NCBI GenBank assembly: GCA_017465095.1
Contig: JAFTWX010000082.1
Span: 1-53,679, forward strand
Length of the DNA stretch: 53,679 nt
Reading direction: 5' to 3'
From: Lachnospiraceae bacterium
GTDB taxonomy: Bacteria > Bacillota > Clostridia > Lachnospirales > Lachnospiraceae
Positions 1 to 7,452 of the stretch are shown here, one piece after another (positions within the stretch are counted from its first letter, which is position 1; every line of letters begins with the position of its first letter). Under the pieces are notes generated by a model that did no database searches, was not told where the DNA came from, and worked only from the letters and a program-made list of their open reading frames with translations. Position numbers and translations under genes: made by a program.

Positions 1-307
1 CGTTTAAGGCAATGGTTGTTTCCGTCTTTATTCGTTCTAACATTCCCTGTTCCATGTAAACTTCACTTCCGAGCAAAATCGTCATGTCAGGCATATTCTC
101 TTCTACATATACTTTTGTCTTTTTGTATGCTTTTTGCACTCTCTCAATTTTTCCGTCATGCGAATGAAGAGAGAAATGCGGAGTCGCAATCACCATTCGG
201 ACTCCTTGCTCATATAACGCAGACAATATCTGCTTTGTCACTTCCATATCTGCCGCTCCGTCATCTACACCGGGCAGAACATGGCAATGAATGTCATATT
301 TTTTCAT
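1..307 (-). CDS. CpsB/YwqE-type PHP-domain tyrosine phosphatase (partial)
   Basis: Only the first ~102 residues are present; the gene runs off the left edge. Translation from the ATG at 307 begins MKKYDIHCHVLPGVDDGA and continues through VIATPHFSLHSHDGK, which are the first metal-binding motifs (HxH and the downstream His) of the PHP-domain CpsB/CapC/YwqE protein-tyrosine-phosphatases. In Gram-positive bacteria these Mn-dependent enzymes dephosphorylate the tyrosine kinase that controls capsule or exopolysaccharide assembly, so an exopolysaccharide locus probably lies to the left. The ribosome site (AAGG, 315-318) is only a few bases after the T-tract of a terminator at 321-350, leaving no room for a promoter in between. 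Family call is firm; the specific substrate is inferred. Confidence 0.85.
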   Translation of the reverse strand, partial: MKKYDIHCHVLPGVDDGAADMEVTKQILSALYEQGVRMVIATPHFSLHSHDGKIERVQKAYKKTKVYVEENMPDMTILLGSEVYMEQGMLERIKTETTIALN

Positions 308-320
308 GTTTTTACCTTAT

Positions 321-350
321 AAAAAGGGCGATCAAGGGATCGCCCTTTTT
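321..350 (-). terminator. Rho-independent terminator after the secreted Ig-like gene
   Basis: A perfect 13-bp stem, AAAAAGGGCGATC paired with GATCGCCCTTTTT around a 4-base loop, sits 21 bases after the stop codon of the gene at 372-1628 and ends in a T run on the minus strand. Its T-tract runs nearly into the Shine-Dalgarno of the next gene. Confidence 0.9.
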
Positions 351-371
351 GGAGATATTCATTTCATCAAA

Positions 372-1628
372 TTAATTCTTCTCTACTGTGAATCCCTTGA
401 CTACTTCTTTGTTAGAATCATAAATTGTTTTGTAAAGTTCTAATAATTTAGACTGATCTCCGTCTAAGTAAAGATTTCCGTCAATCACATAAGCTTTGAG
501 ATCCATAGTACCGAATTTGAATGTTACTTCTTTGTTTGCAAGGCTGATATCGGAAACTGTAGCACCACCGATTGCGAAAGAACCGTTAAATGCAACTTTT
601 GCATCTGCTTTCACTGCGCCGGCAAGCTTAAGCGCATCCTCAATTGTAAGAGAAGATTTGATGGTTACATCTTTCTTTTCGCCGGATACAGGAATCTTTG
701 CAAGATCAGCTTCGCTTACAACACCATTCACAACTTCTGCTGTCTTTCCGTTTACTTCGAGTGTATAAGTACCGCCTACAACTTTTGCGAACTCAGCTAC
801 AGCCTTTGAAAGGTCTTTCTGGTCTTTCCATGAAAGTGTTCCCTTAAGTGTAACTTCTTTTGCTTTTGTATCTGCAAATTCTACTTTTGTTCTGTATTTC
901 CAGTCTTCTACCGTAACTTTGATAACCTGTGCTTTTGCAGAACCTTTCTTAGGAGCTACTGCGATTTCTGCTTCACCGGCAGCAACAGCTGTGATAGTAA
1001 CCTCACCCTTTTTGCTTACGGAAACAGTAGCAACCTTCTTGTCGCTTGTGGAAGCTTTGATAGCTTTGCTTACACCCTTTACTGTCTTAACGGTTGGTGT
1101 GAAGCTCTTTGTCTCACCCGGCTTCAATGTAGCAGTTGAATCTGTGTTAAGCTTCATGGACTTAACACCTTTTTTCACTGTTAATTTGATCTTATATGTC
1201 TTTTTACTGTTTGCTTTAGACTTGATTGTGATAACAGCTTTACCTGCTTTCTTCGCTGTGATTACACCCTTGCTGTTAACAGTTGCCACACTCTTGTTGT
1301 TTGATGAGTATGTAACTTTACCAATGTTCTTTTTGAACTTTTTGTTCATTTTCTGATTCTTAACAGTTACTTTCACCTGTGTCTGAATCTTCACTTTTTT
1401 GTTACCTGTAAGGTAAACAGTTACATTTTGCTTAGCTTTTGTGGCACCGTCGACAGTAGCAGAGATGCTCTTTACAGAAGCCTTTTTGTTCGTCTTTCCT
1501 GTCATAACAACTTCTACGTTAGATTTTTTTGCTGCAGCTTCTGCATTTACAGTCATAATTCCACTCATGGAAACCATGGTTGTGAAAGCAATTGCAACAG
1601 CCAATGCTCTGGTTACAATCTTTTTCAT
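372..1628 (-). CDS. Secreted protein with two bacterial Ig-like (Big_2) domains
   Basis: 418 residues. An N-terminal signal peptide (KK, then a hydrophobic stretch, ending near MTVNAEAAA, residues ~1-32) directs export. Two Ig-like domains follow: about residues 95-152, with the typical Big_2 pattern SVATVNSKGVITAKKAGKA, and about 170-240, with KVATVSVSKKGEVTITAVAAG. The C-terminal ~170 residues (KAVAEFAKVVGG to the end) resemble nothing I recognise. No LPXTG motif or C-terminal hydrophobic anchor is visible, so it may be released or held by charge; the mature part is lysine-rich. It is monocistronic, with its own promoter (1687-1715), an AGGGAGG ribosome site and a strong terminator. The role is unknown; surface or extracellular adhesion or structure is a guess. 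Confidence 0.75.
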   Translation of the reverse strand: MKKIVTRALAVAIAFTTMVSMSGIMTVNAEAAAKKSNVEVVMTGKTNKKASVKSISATVDGATKAKQNVTVYLTGNKKVKIQTQVKVTVKNQKMNKKFKKNIGKVTYSSNNKSVATVNSKGVITAKKAGKAVITIKSKANSKKTYKIKLTVKKGVKSMKLNTDSTATLKPGETKSFTPTVKTVKGVSKAIKASTSDKKVATVSVSKKGEVTITAVAAGEAEIAVAPKKGSAKAQVIKVTVEDWKYRTKVEFADTKAKEVTLKGTLSWKDQKDLSKAVAEFAKVVGGTYTLEVNGKTAEVVNGVVSEADLAKIPVSGEKKDVTIKSSLTIEDALKLAGAVKADAKVAFNGSFAIGGATVSDISLANKEVTFKFGTMDLKAYVIDGNLYLDGDQSKLLELYKTIYDSNKEVVKGFTVEKN

Positions 1629-1686
1629 GGTATATCCTCCCTATTTTTTTGATCATTTCAGATCAATTACACTTTTTATCGTAAAT

Positions 1687-1715
1687 ATCTTAGCATATAA
1701 AAACTGTAATTTCAA
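1687..1715 (-). promoter_or_regulatory. Sigma-A-type promoter of the secreted Ig-like gene
   Basis: On the minus strand TTGAAA (1710-1715), a 17-base spacer ending in TGC, and TAAGAT (1687-1692) form a -35 and an extended -10. The start codon at 1628 is about 60 bases downstream. Confidence 0.65.
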
Positions 1716-1765
1716 TACATCAGTTATAATTTTTGTAATTTTCACTAATTTGCTGTTTTTACAAA

Positions 1766-1771
1766 TATAAT
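1766..1771 (+). promoter_or_regulatory. Possible -10 element for the XRE regulator gene
   Basis: TATAAT lies in an AT-rich spacer 70 bases before the XRE start codon. No convincing -35 is found 16-18 bases upstream, so it is only a candidate. Confidence 0.35.
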
Positions 1772-1841
1772 AAATGTAACCGAGGGGATACTTTTACTGC
1801 GACCACTTATTTTTACGAATTATTTTTCAAGGAGTATGCCC

Positions 1842-2189
1842 ATGACAACAGGCGAAAGAATCGTTTTTTTACGCGAAGAACGTGGAATCAGTCAGAAGGA
1901 ATTAGCTGCACTATTACATATTACTGCGGCTACCCTGTCTCGCTATGAAAATGATATTTATCAACCGAAATTGGAATTTCTCTGTCAAATGTGCAAAGTT
2001 TTGAATACGACTTCCGATTTTCTTCTTGGTTTCAGTTTGCAATACGAACCACAACACAGCCCAAAATCCGAAGACATATCACTTACCGCAGATGAAAAAA
2101 AATTGCTGAACATTTATCACAATTTGTCGGCAGAAAATAAAATCCGGACAGAGGAGCGGATGCTTGCACTTTTAGAAATGCAGACATAA
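1842..2189 (+). CDS. XRE-family helix-turn-helix transcriptional regulator
   Basis: 115 residues from the ATG at 1842. An in-frame ATG at 1836 is only one base from the ribosome site AAGGAG (1829-1834), whereas 1842 has the normal 7-base spacing. Residues ~4-58 form a Cro/C1-type HTH: RIVFLREERGISQKELA, then TAATLSRYENDIYQPKLE as the recognition helix and turn. The remaining ~50 residues contain a short helical tail (LTADEKKLLNIYHNLSAENK) of the kind used for dimerisation or peptide sensing. It is transcribed divergently from the secreted Ig-like gene, which makes that gene and itself the obvious candidate targets. Its ligand is unknown. Confidence 0.88.
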   Translation: MTTGERIVFLREERGISQKELAALLHITAATLSRYENDIYQPKLEFLCQMCKVLNTTSDFLLGFSLQYEPQHSPKSEDISLTADEKKLLNIYHNLSAENKIRTEERMLALLEMQT

Positions 2190-2193
2190 AAAT

Positions 2194-2226
2194 CGGGGAA
2201 GGTGCCATACCTTCCCCGGTCTTTTT
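2194..2226. terminator. Bidirectional terminator between XRE gene and LtaS-like gene
   Basis: CGGGGAAGGT and ACCTTCCCCG form a perfect 10-bp stem with a 5-base loop. T-rich tracts flank it on both sides, so it can end the plus-strand XRE transcript (stop at 2189) and the minus-strand transcript of the gene ending at 2235. Confidence 0.88.
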
Positions 2227-2234
2227 GTAATAAA

Positions 2235-4937
2235 TTATTTTCCGCAATATCCTTCCCCGAACATGATGTCATACTGCAGCAATTTATAATTCTCTTGTTC
2301 TGCCGCGAATGTCTCATCCGGGAATATATAGGAAACCACGGGATGTCTTTTTTGCAAATCATATAAGTAATTGTAAAATCCGCTTTTTTCAATGCCTGCA
2401 TATTCTACTACCAACGCCGGAATATAATTGATGCTGATGCGCTCTGCCGGCAGCTCTATTTCACCGAAATTGGAATAGGCATAACATGCAGTCGCATATT
2501 TCTCCGCGTAGTCCGCATTTGCCCCGATGACATCCAGCGCTTCCAGCGGAGGACGGTGATCTCCGAACATGACAATCACGGTCGGGCGCTCACGCTGCTC
2601 CACATATGCAATCAGCTCCGCAAAAAACTCATCGGTCCGCTTGACGCTCTGAATGTAATTCGTCAGTTCCTTCTCCGCGCTGTCGGAAAGTGCGTCGCAC
2701 TCAGCCTCAATATCGGTCTCCGCGTATTTGTCCATATACGGGGTATGGCTTTCAATGGTGATTCCCCAAATAAACTTCGGCGTGTCCGGATCGGTCTCCA
2801 GTTCCTGTTTCAAAAGCTTCATAAAATGGACATTGGTCAGATACTTGTCTTCGTTTCTGTCTTCCGGCTCCAAGTCTTCTCCGTAAGTATCGGAGGAAAT
2901 GTATTTATCAAACCCCATTCCCGTATAGGCATTGGTTCTGTTATAGTAGTTTGGCACATTTTGATGAATGGCGCAGCTTGTGTAGCCGTTTCTCTCAAAC
3001 TCGTTTACGACTGAATACCTCTCTTTGGCGTCGCTTCCCCAGAAGGTAAGATATTCCACGGTTCCGTTCGGATAAAAGCTTCCGGAAAGCCCCATGAGCG
3101 CTTCAAACTCCGCTCTCGCAGTCAAACCGCCGTAAACCGTTGTAAGGGCTGTGGAAATCTGATAGCGGTCCAGCGTCGGATTCGGGTCTTCCGAATAGGT
3201 AACCCCGTATTTTTCCAACTCATCCACGTCAAAGACAGATTCCAGCATAAGGTAGATGACATCCGGCTTTATTTCTTTATTTTCAGACACTCCGTCGCCG
3301 CCCTCTTCTCCATTTGCCGAAGCTGCCGAGAGAATGGCCTTTATTGTTTCTTCCGAATAGTTTTCCGGTTCTTCCGGAAAGACATCTTTCGTCCGCATAC
3401 TGTAATAATAGAAGTAAGGAACGTATCCCTGCTTTTTCAGGCGGGCAGATTCCGCTCCCCATGTATACTGGGAATAAATCCACCACTCACTGTACACATT
3501 ATGGTACAGACTCGAAAATACCCAGAGAAGCAGCATTGCTCCGAACACGAAAGACGCTCCGTTTGTCGCCGGACGCAAAAACTCCAGTATCTGCCTTCTG
3601 AATTTCCAAAGGCAAAATACGCAGACAAGGAAACAAACTGCCATAACTGTCACCGTGACCGGATTCAGGTAATTCTTCGCCACATCCACAGCCTCGGTAA
3701 ACGCCAGAAAATCCAGCGGCTTAAACACCGACTGGTGATAAATCATCTCAATCAGATTTCCCACCTGGAAAACCAAATACACAATCGTGTACATGACCAG
3801 CGCAATTCCTTTTCCCAGCACGCCACGCAAAAGCATGAAAAATCCCGTCAATGCCAGGGTTGTAATCATGCACTGGTGCTGTGACCAGTAATGAAATGTT
3901 TTTTCAAATGCCTCTGAAAACGTGTACTCATAGGAAAATATGCAGGCAGAAAACTGGAACACAGAAACGGTTCCAAACACCCACAAAAATGCCGTACTAT
4001 CTTTCCCGTTCCACAGGCAATAGCACAAAAACAACACTGCACAAACAACCGCAACCAAATAAAGCATCGCATCCGGCGCAAATGTCGCAAACACTTTTCC
4101 GCCAAAGGAACTTCCGTACACTGTTTCTGCAAAAACGGTAACCGCCACACAGGTTGCCACCGGCTTACGTTTTTCAGACGCACAAAAGACAAGCCTTGCA
4201 ATGACCGAAAGCAGCAAAATTCCAAGCAAAAGGGCTGTCTGCATCCGGAAACCGAGATGTCCCGCGTAGGCGTTTTGCTCAAGCAGGCACAACACTGTAA
4301 AATAAGCAATCTGTCCGGCCGTGACCGCAGTCTTCTTTTTATCCCCAAAGCAGATTGTTTTTATCCGCTCCCGGAAAGCAACCACGGCAAGTCCCGCCAA
4401 AAACAGATAGAGCACAAATAGCGCGATAGTATTGTTTTTTGAAAAGCTCTTTTGGATATCCCTCATGGCATCCGGAGAAAAAACAAATTGCGGATCTTCC
4501 CCTTCGCAAAGGAATGCCAACCCCTGTTCGTCGCAGGAGAGAACCGTCACACCGTTTACCGGAAGCAGCACCTCACCGAGCTGCTCTGCCGAATACTTTT
4601 CCGCCAGCCCGTCGTAGGCGTAAACAACAACTTCCTTTACGGTAATCGCATCCGCACACGGCGCATCTACCGGGTCAAAACGAAGCCCTCCGATATTGCT
4701 GTATTCTTTTTTCAGTTTGAACGTTACCGCTGTTTTCTTTATCCTTCTTTGTACTTTTTGGGAATCGTTAAATCCTTTTCCGTTATCCACGTAGAGAACG
4801 GATTTATACGAACTGTTCGCCTTGGCGTACTTTACACGAATCTTTATATCAGTAGAAAGTGGCAATAACATGATAATTATTGCCACTAAAACTCCTATCA
4901 TTCCCATCGAAAGATATTTCAAGGAACTCTTCTTCAT
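2235..4937 (-). CDS. LtaS-like membrane phosphoglycerol transferase / sulfatase-family protein
   Basis: 900 residues. One membrane segment at ~10-27 is followed by an outside domain (~30-165), then a block of roughly eight to ten membrane segments (~170-475), then an extracellular sulfatase-fold domain (~555-870). Catalytic and metal positions of the lipoteichoic acid synthase family are visible: Glu in YLMLES (~566), the nucleophile Thr in GGLTARAEFEAL (~605), ESHTPY (~730) and FGDHRP (Asp/His ~793). LtaS-type enzymes move glycerol phosphate from phosphatidylglycerol to an acceptor outside the cell. The extra N-terminal outside domain and the long membrane block make it larger than standard LtaS (~650 residues), so another acceptor (glycan or glycolipid) is possible. 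Its ribosome site overlaps the stop of the AICAR transformylase gene, suggesting cotranscription. Confidence 0.8.
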   Translation of the reverse strand: MKKSSLKYLSMGMIGVLVAIIIMLLPLSTDIKIRVKYAKANSSYKSVLYVDNGKGFNDSQKVQRRIKKTAVTFKLKKEYSNIGGLRFDPVDAPCADAITVKEVVVYAYDGLAEKYSAEQLGEVLLPVNGVTVLSCDEQGLAFLCEGEDPQFVFSPDAMRDIQKSFSKNNTIALFVLYLFLAGLAVVAFRERIKTICFGDKKKTAVTAGQIAYFTVLCLLEQNAYAGHLGFRMQTALLLGILLLSVIARLVFCASEKRKPVATCVAVTVFAETVYGSSFGGKVFATFAPDAMLYLVAVVCAVLFLCYCLWNGKDSTAFLWVFGTVSVFQFSACIFSYEYTFSEAFEKTFHYWSQHQCMITTLALTGFFMLLRGVLGKGIALVMYTIVYLVFQVGNLIEMIYHQSVFKPLDFLAFTEAVDVAKNYLNPVTVTVMAVCFLVCVFCLWKFRRQILEFLRPATNGASFVFGAMLLLWVFSSLYHNVYSEWWIYSQYTWGAESARLKKQGYVPYFYYYSMRTKDVFPEEPENYSEETIKAILSAASANGEEGGDGVSENKEIKPDVIYLMLESVFDVDELEKYGVTYSEDPNPTLDRYQISTALTTVYGGLTARAEFEALMGLSGSFYPNGTVEYLTFWGSDAKERYSVVNEFERNGYTSCAIHQNVPNYYNRTNAYTGMGFDKYISSDTYGEDLEPEDRNEDKYLTNVHFMKLLKQELETDPDTPKFIWGITIESHTPYMDKYAETDIEAECDALSDSAEKELTNYIQSVKRTDEFFAELIAYVEQRERPTVIVMFGDHRPPLEALDVIGANADYAEKYATACYAYSNFGEIELPAERISINYIPALVVEYAGIEKSGFYNYLYDLQKRHPVVSYIFPDETFAAEQENYKLLQYDIMFGEGYCGK

Positions 4938-4946
4938 TTTTTCTCC

Positions 4947-6125
4947 TTAGTGATGGAACAGACGAATGCCTGTGAAGCACATCGCCATATTGTATTTATT
5001 ACATGTATCAATCACATTGTCGTCACGCACGGAACCGCCCGGCTGTGCGATATATTTTACACCGCTCTTATGCGCTCTTTCGATGTTGTCACCGAATGGG
5101 AAGAACGCATCGGAACCGAGAGCTACGTCTGTCATCTGATCAAGCCATGCTCTCTTTTCTTCTCTTGTGAATACTGCAGGTTTTTCTTTGAAGAATTTCT
5201 GCCATTCACCCTCTGCAAGCACATCCATGTAATCCTCACCGATATAAAGATCGATGGTGTTATCTCTGTCTGCTCTGCGGATATTGTCCACAAACGGAAG
5301 GTTCATAACCTGCGGAGACTGACGAAGGAACCAGTTGTCTGCCTTGGATCCTGCAAGTCTGGTACAGTGGATACGGGACTGCTGCCCTGCACCGATACCG
5401 ATGGCCTGTCCGCCTTTTGCAAAACATACGGAGTTGGACTGTGTATATTTGAGCGTAATCAGCGCAATCGCAAGGTCGATCTTTGCCGATTCCGGAATCT
5501 CTTTATTTTCTGTCACGAGATTGGAAAGAAGCTCATCGTCAATCTTGAGCTCATTTCTTCCCTGTTCAAAATTGATACCGTAAACCTGTTTGGTCTCAAT
5601 CTCAGCCGGAACATAGTTTTCATCAATCTGGATTACATTGTAGTTACCGTTCTTTTTCTCTTTTAAGATAGCGAGGGCTTCCTCTGTATAACCCGGTGCA
5701 ATGACACCGTCGGAAACCTCTCTTTTGATAATGCGTGCAGTATAGGCGTCGCACACATCGGAAAGAGAAATGAAATCACCGAAAGATGACATACGATCCG
5801 CACCTCTCGCTCTTGCATATGCACAAGCGAGCGGAGAAAGCTCTCCGAGATCATCCACCCAGTAAATTTTAGCTTCTACATCCGAAAGCGGAAGACCTAC
5901 CGCTGCACCTGCAGGGGACACATGTTTGAAAGATGTCGCAGCCGGAAGTCCGGTAACTTTTTTCAGCTCTTTTACAAGCTGCCATCCGTTAAAAGCATCC
6001 AGGAAGTTGATGTATCCCGGTTTGCCGTTAAGTACCGTAATCGGCAAATCTTTTCCGTCTTCCATGTAAATTCTGGAAGGCTTCTGATTTGGATTACAAC
6101 CATATTTCAATTCTAATTCATTCAT
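4947..6125 (-). CDS. AICAR transformylase (stand-alone PurH transformylase domain)
   Basis: 392 residues; phosphoribosylaminoimidazolecarboxamide formyltransferase, the ninth step of purine synthesis, adding a formyl group from 10-formyl-THF to AICAR. It starts MNELELKYGCNPNQKPSRIY and has the hallmark transformylase segments SFKHVSPAGAAVG (catalytic Lys-His), SNSVCFAKGGQAIGIGAGQQSR and AQPGGSVRDDNVI. The IMP cyclohydrolase (MGS) domain of ordinary ~510-residue PurH is absent; that activity is supplied by the next gene upstream (6164-6877). GGAGG lies 7 bases before the ATG. With that gene it completes the last two steps to IMP. Confidence 0.93.
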   Translation of the reverse strand: MNELELKYGCNPNQKPSRIYMEDGKDLPITVLNGKPGYINFLDAFNGWQLVKELKKVTGLPAATSFKHVSPAGAAVGLPLSDVEAKIYWVDDLGELSPLACAYARARGADRMSSFGDFISLSDVCDAYTARIIKREVSDGVIAPGYTEEALAILKEKKNGNYNVIQIDENYVPAEIETKQVYGINFEQGRNELKIDDELLSNLVTENKEIPESAKIDLAIALITLKYTQSNSVCFAKGGQAIGIGAGQQSRIHCTRLAGSKADNWFLRQSPQVMNLPFVDNIRRADRDNTIDLYIGEDYMDVLAEGEWQKFFKEKPAVFTREEKRAWLDQMTDVALGSDAFFPFGDNIERAHKSGVKYIAQPGGSVRDDNVIDTCNKYNMAMCFTGIRLFHH

Positions 6126-6163
6126 CGTTTTTCCTCCGTATCCGGGGCAGCGCCCGCGGTCAT

Positions 6164-6877
6164 TTATTTATTCTTGTTTACAATCTTTGTCTCGTACTCG
6201 CCGGTAGCGATATCAATATAACGGACAAAAAGAGAAACTTTGTTTTCTTCGTTTAAGCTGTTCCACAAAAGCTCGGTAAAGCTGTCCATATCGTCCGGAA
6301 TGGAAATAAGCTCCGGTTCTCCCTCAAAGCTCGGAAGCGGATTGCCGTCACCCATGTAGGTGTGGATAAAATGACCTTCTCCTGCCACCGGATTTTCGTA
6401 AGCAAATGTGTATCTGTTACATGCAGCCGGATTTCCGTTATTGCTCTTCAAGATAGACATCGCATAATTGTATGTACCGTTTTCCACGTGCATAACACCG
6501 GAAATACGAGGTGTGTAGTTCGGTGCATCCGGTTCGAATTCTCTGGTGCGCAGCGCCTGCTCAAATGTCTGCTGCTTGTCCATCAGTTCATAAATCGTAT
6601 CAGTCTGGTCACCGTTTGTCACAATCGTCTTATTTCCGAGCACACGTACCGGTGCGTAGATAATCAGACTCGGATCGCTCAGTTTTGACGGGTCAAACGC
6701 CTGTGTGCGGATTCCCTGTCCGTCCTCAACGAATACACGGTTACGGCTGTTCTCGCTTCTTCCCATAATGAAGTAAGCAGTCACCGCATACTTGCCGTTT
6801 GCGCTCTTTCCGATAATGATTCCGCGTCCCGGATATGCATTATTGCGAAGTTCTTTTTCGATTTCTCTCATCTGCAT
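6164..6877 (-). CDS. purO: PurO-type IMP cyclohydrolase
   Basis: 237 residues, matching the length and pattern of the IMP cyclohydrolase family first described in archaea (PurO): PGRGIIIGKSANGKYAVTAY, then GRSENSRNRVF, APNYTPRISGVM and GEGHFIHTYMGDGNPLPSF. It closes the ring of FAICAR to give IMP, the final step of de novo purine synthesis, and is followed 38 bases later by the stand-alone AICAR transformylase, its direct pathway partner. AGGAGG is 8 bases before the first ATG (6877); the in-frame ATG two codons later would be too far. Expressed from a promoter near 6915. Assignment by pattern and context; I would expect a direct family hit. Confidence 0.88.
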   Translation of the reverse strand: MQMREIEKELRNNAYPGRGIIIGKSANGKYAVTAYFIMGRSENSRNRVFVEDGQGIRTQAFDPSKLSDPSLIIYAPVRVLGNKTIVTNGDQTDTIYELMDKQQTFEQALRTREFEPDAPNYTPRISGVMHVENGTYNYAMSILKSNNGNPAACNRYTFAYENPVAGEGHFIHTYMGDGNPLPSFEGEPELISIPDDMDSFTELLWNSLNEENKVSLFVRYIDIATGEYETKIVNKNK

Positions 6878-6914
6878 GTTTGTATCCTCCTGATAAAAAA
6901 ATCACTCTTTTACT

Positions 6915-6920
6915 AATATA
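6915..6920 (-). promoter_or_regulatory. Extended -10 promoter of the purO operon
   Basis: Minus-strand TGC-TATATT, about 38 bases before the purO start codon; the -35 position is weak (TATACG at 17 bases). The leader would be only ~30 nt, too short for a ZTP or purine riboswitch. Confidence 0.5.
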
Positions 6921-6951
6921 GCACAATTTTCCCATGGCGTATATGAACTTA

Positions 6952-6980
6952 TTGCGCAAAAAGTAAAAAAATTCTATAAT
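6952..6980 (+). promoter_or_regulatory. Sigma-A-type promoter of the C_GCAxxG_C_C gene
   Basis: TTGCGC (6952-6957), a 17-base spacer and a perfect TATAAT (6975-6980), 39 bases before the ATG at 7019. It is back to back with the purO promoter. Confidence 0.75.
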
Positions 6981-7018
6981 CAATTTAGGAAAAATTTACA
7001 AAAGGAAGGAACTTTCAA

Positions 7019-7423
7019 ATGACAAAAAAAGAGTTAGCAATTGCATTACATGACAAAAAATACAACTGTGCCCAGGCGGTCGCCTGCGCCTTCGCCGACG
7101 AGGTAGACATGGATAAAGAGGCCATCTTCTGCATGATGGAAGGCTTCGGTCTCGGCATGGGCGGAATGCAGGGTACCTGCGGCGCCATCTCCGGTGCAGT
7201 AGCACTTGCCGGACTGAAAAACAGCGACGGCAATCTGGACGACCCGAAGACAAAGGCTGCCACCTATCAGCTTTCCAAAGAAATTGTGGCTAAATTCGAA
7301 GCCAAAAACAAGGGATCCCTGTGCAAAGATTTGAAGGGTGTTGAAACAGGCGCTCCTCTCCGCTCCTGCCCGGACTGTATTATGGATGCAGTCGAAATCG
7401 TGGAGGAAGTCCTCGGATTATAG
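7019..7423 (+). CDS. C_GCAxxG_C_C family (putative redox) protein
   Basis: 134 residues. It carries the signature cysteines of the C_GCAxxG_C_C family: NCAQAVACAF near residue 17, GTCGAISGAVA around 60-70, a Cys in GSLCKDL and CPDCI near the C-terminus. No signal peptide. The family is widespread in anaerobes and is thought to bind a metal or iron-sulfur cofactor or act in redox chemistry; its substrate is not established. AAGGAAGG precedes the ATG at 7019 and a good promoter lies directly upstream. It is followed 29 bases later by the lipase gene, probably in one transcript, but no functional link between them is evident. Confidence 0.85.
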   Translation: MTKKELAIALHDKKYNCAQAVACAFADEVDMDKEAIFCMMEGFGLGMGGMQGTCGAISGAVALAGLKNSDGNLDDPKTKAATYQLSKEIVAKFEAKNKGSLCKDLKGVETGAPLRSCPDCIMDAVEIVEEVLGL

Positions 7424-7452
7424 ACTGCATTGCCGTTTGAAGGAGATTGAAA

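Noticed and set aside
6878..7018. ZTP or purine riboswitch before purO
   Set aside because: The distance from the -10 to the start codon leaves a leader of only about 30 bases.
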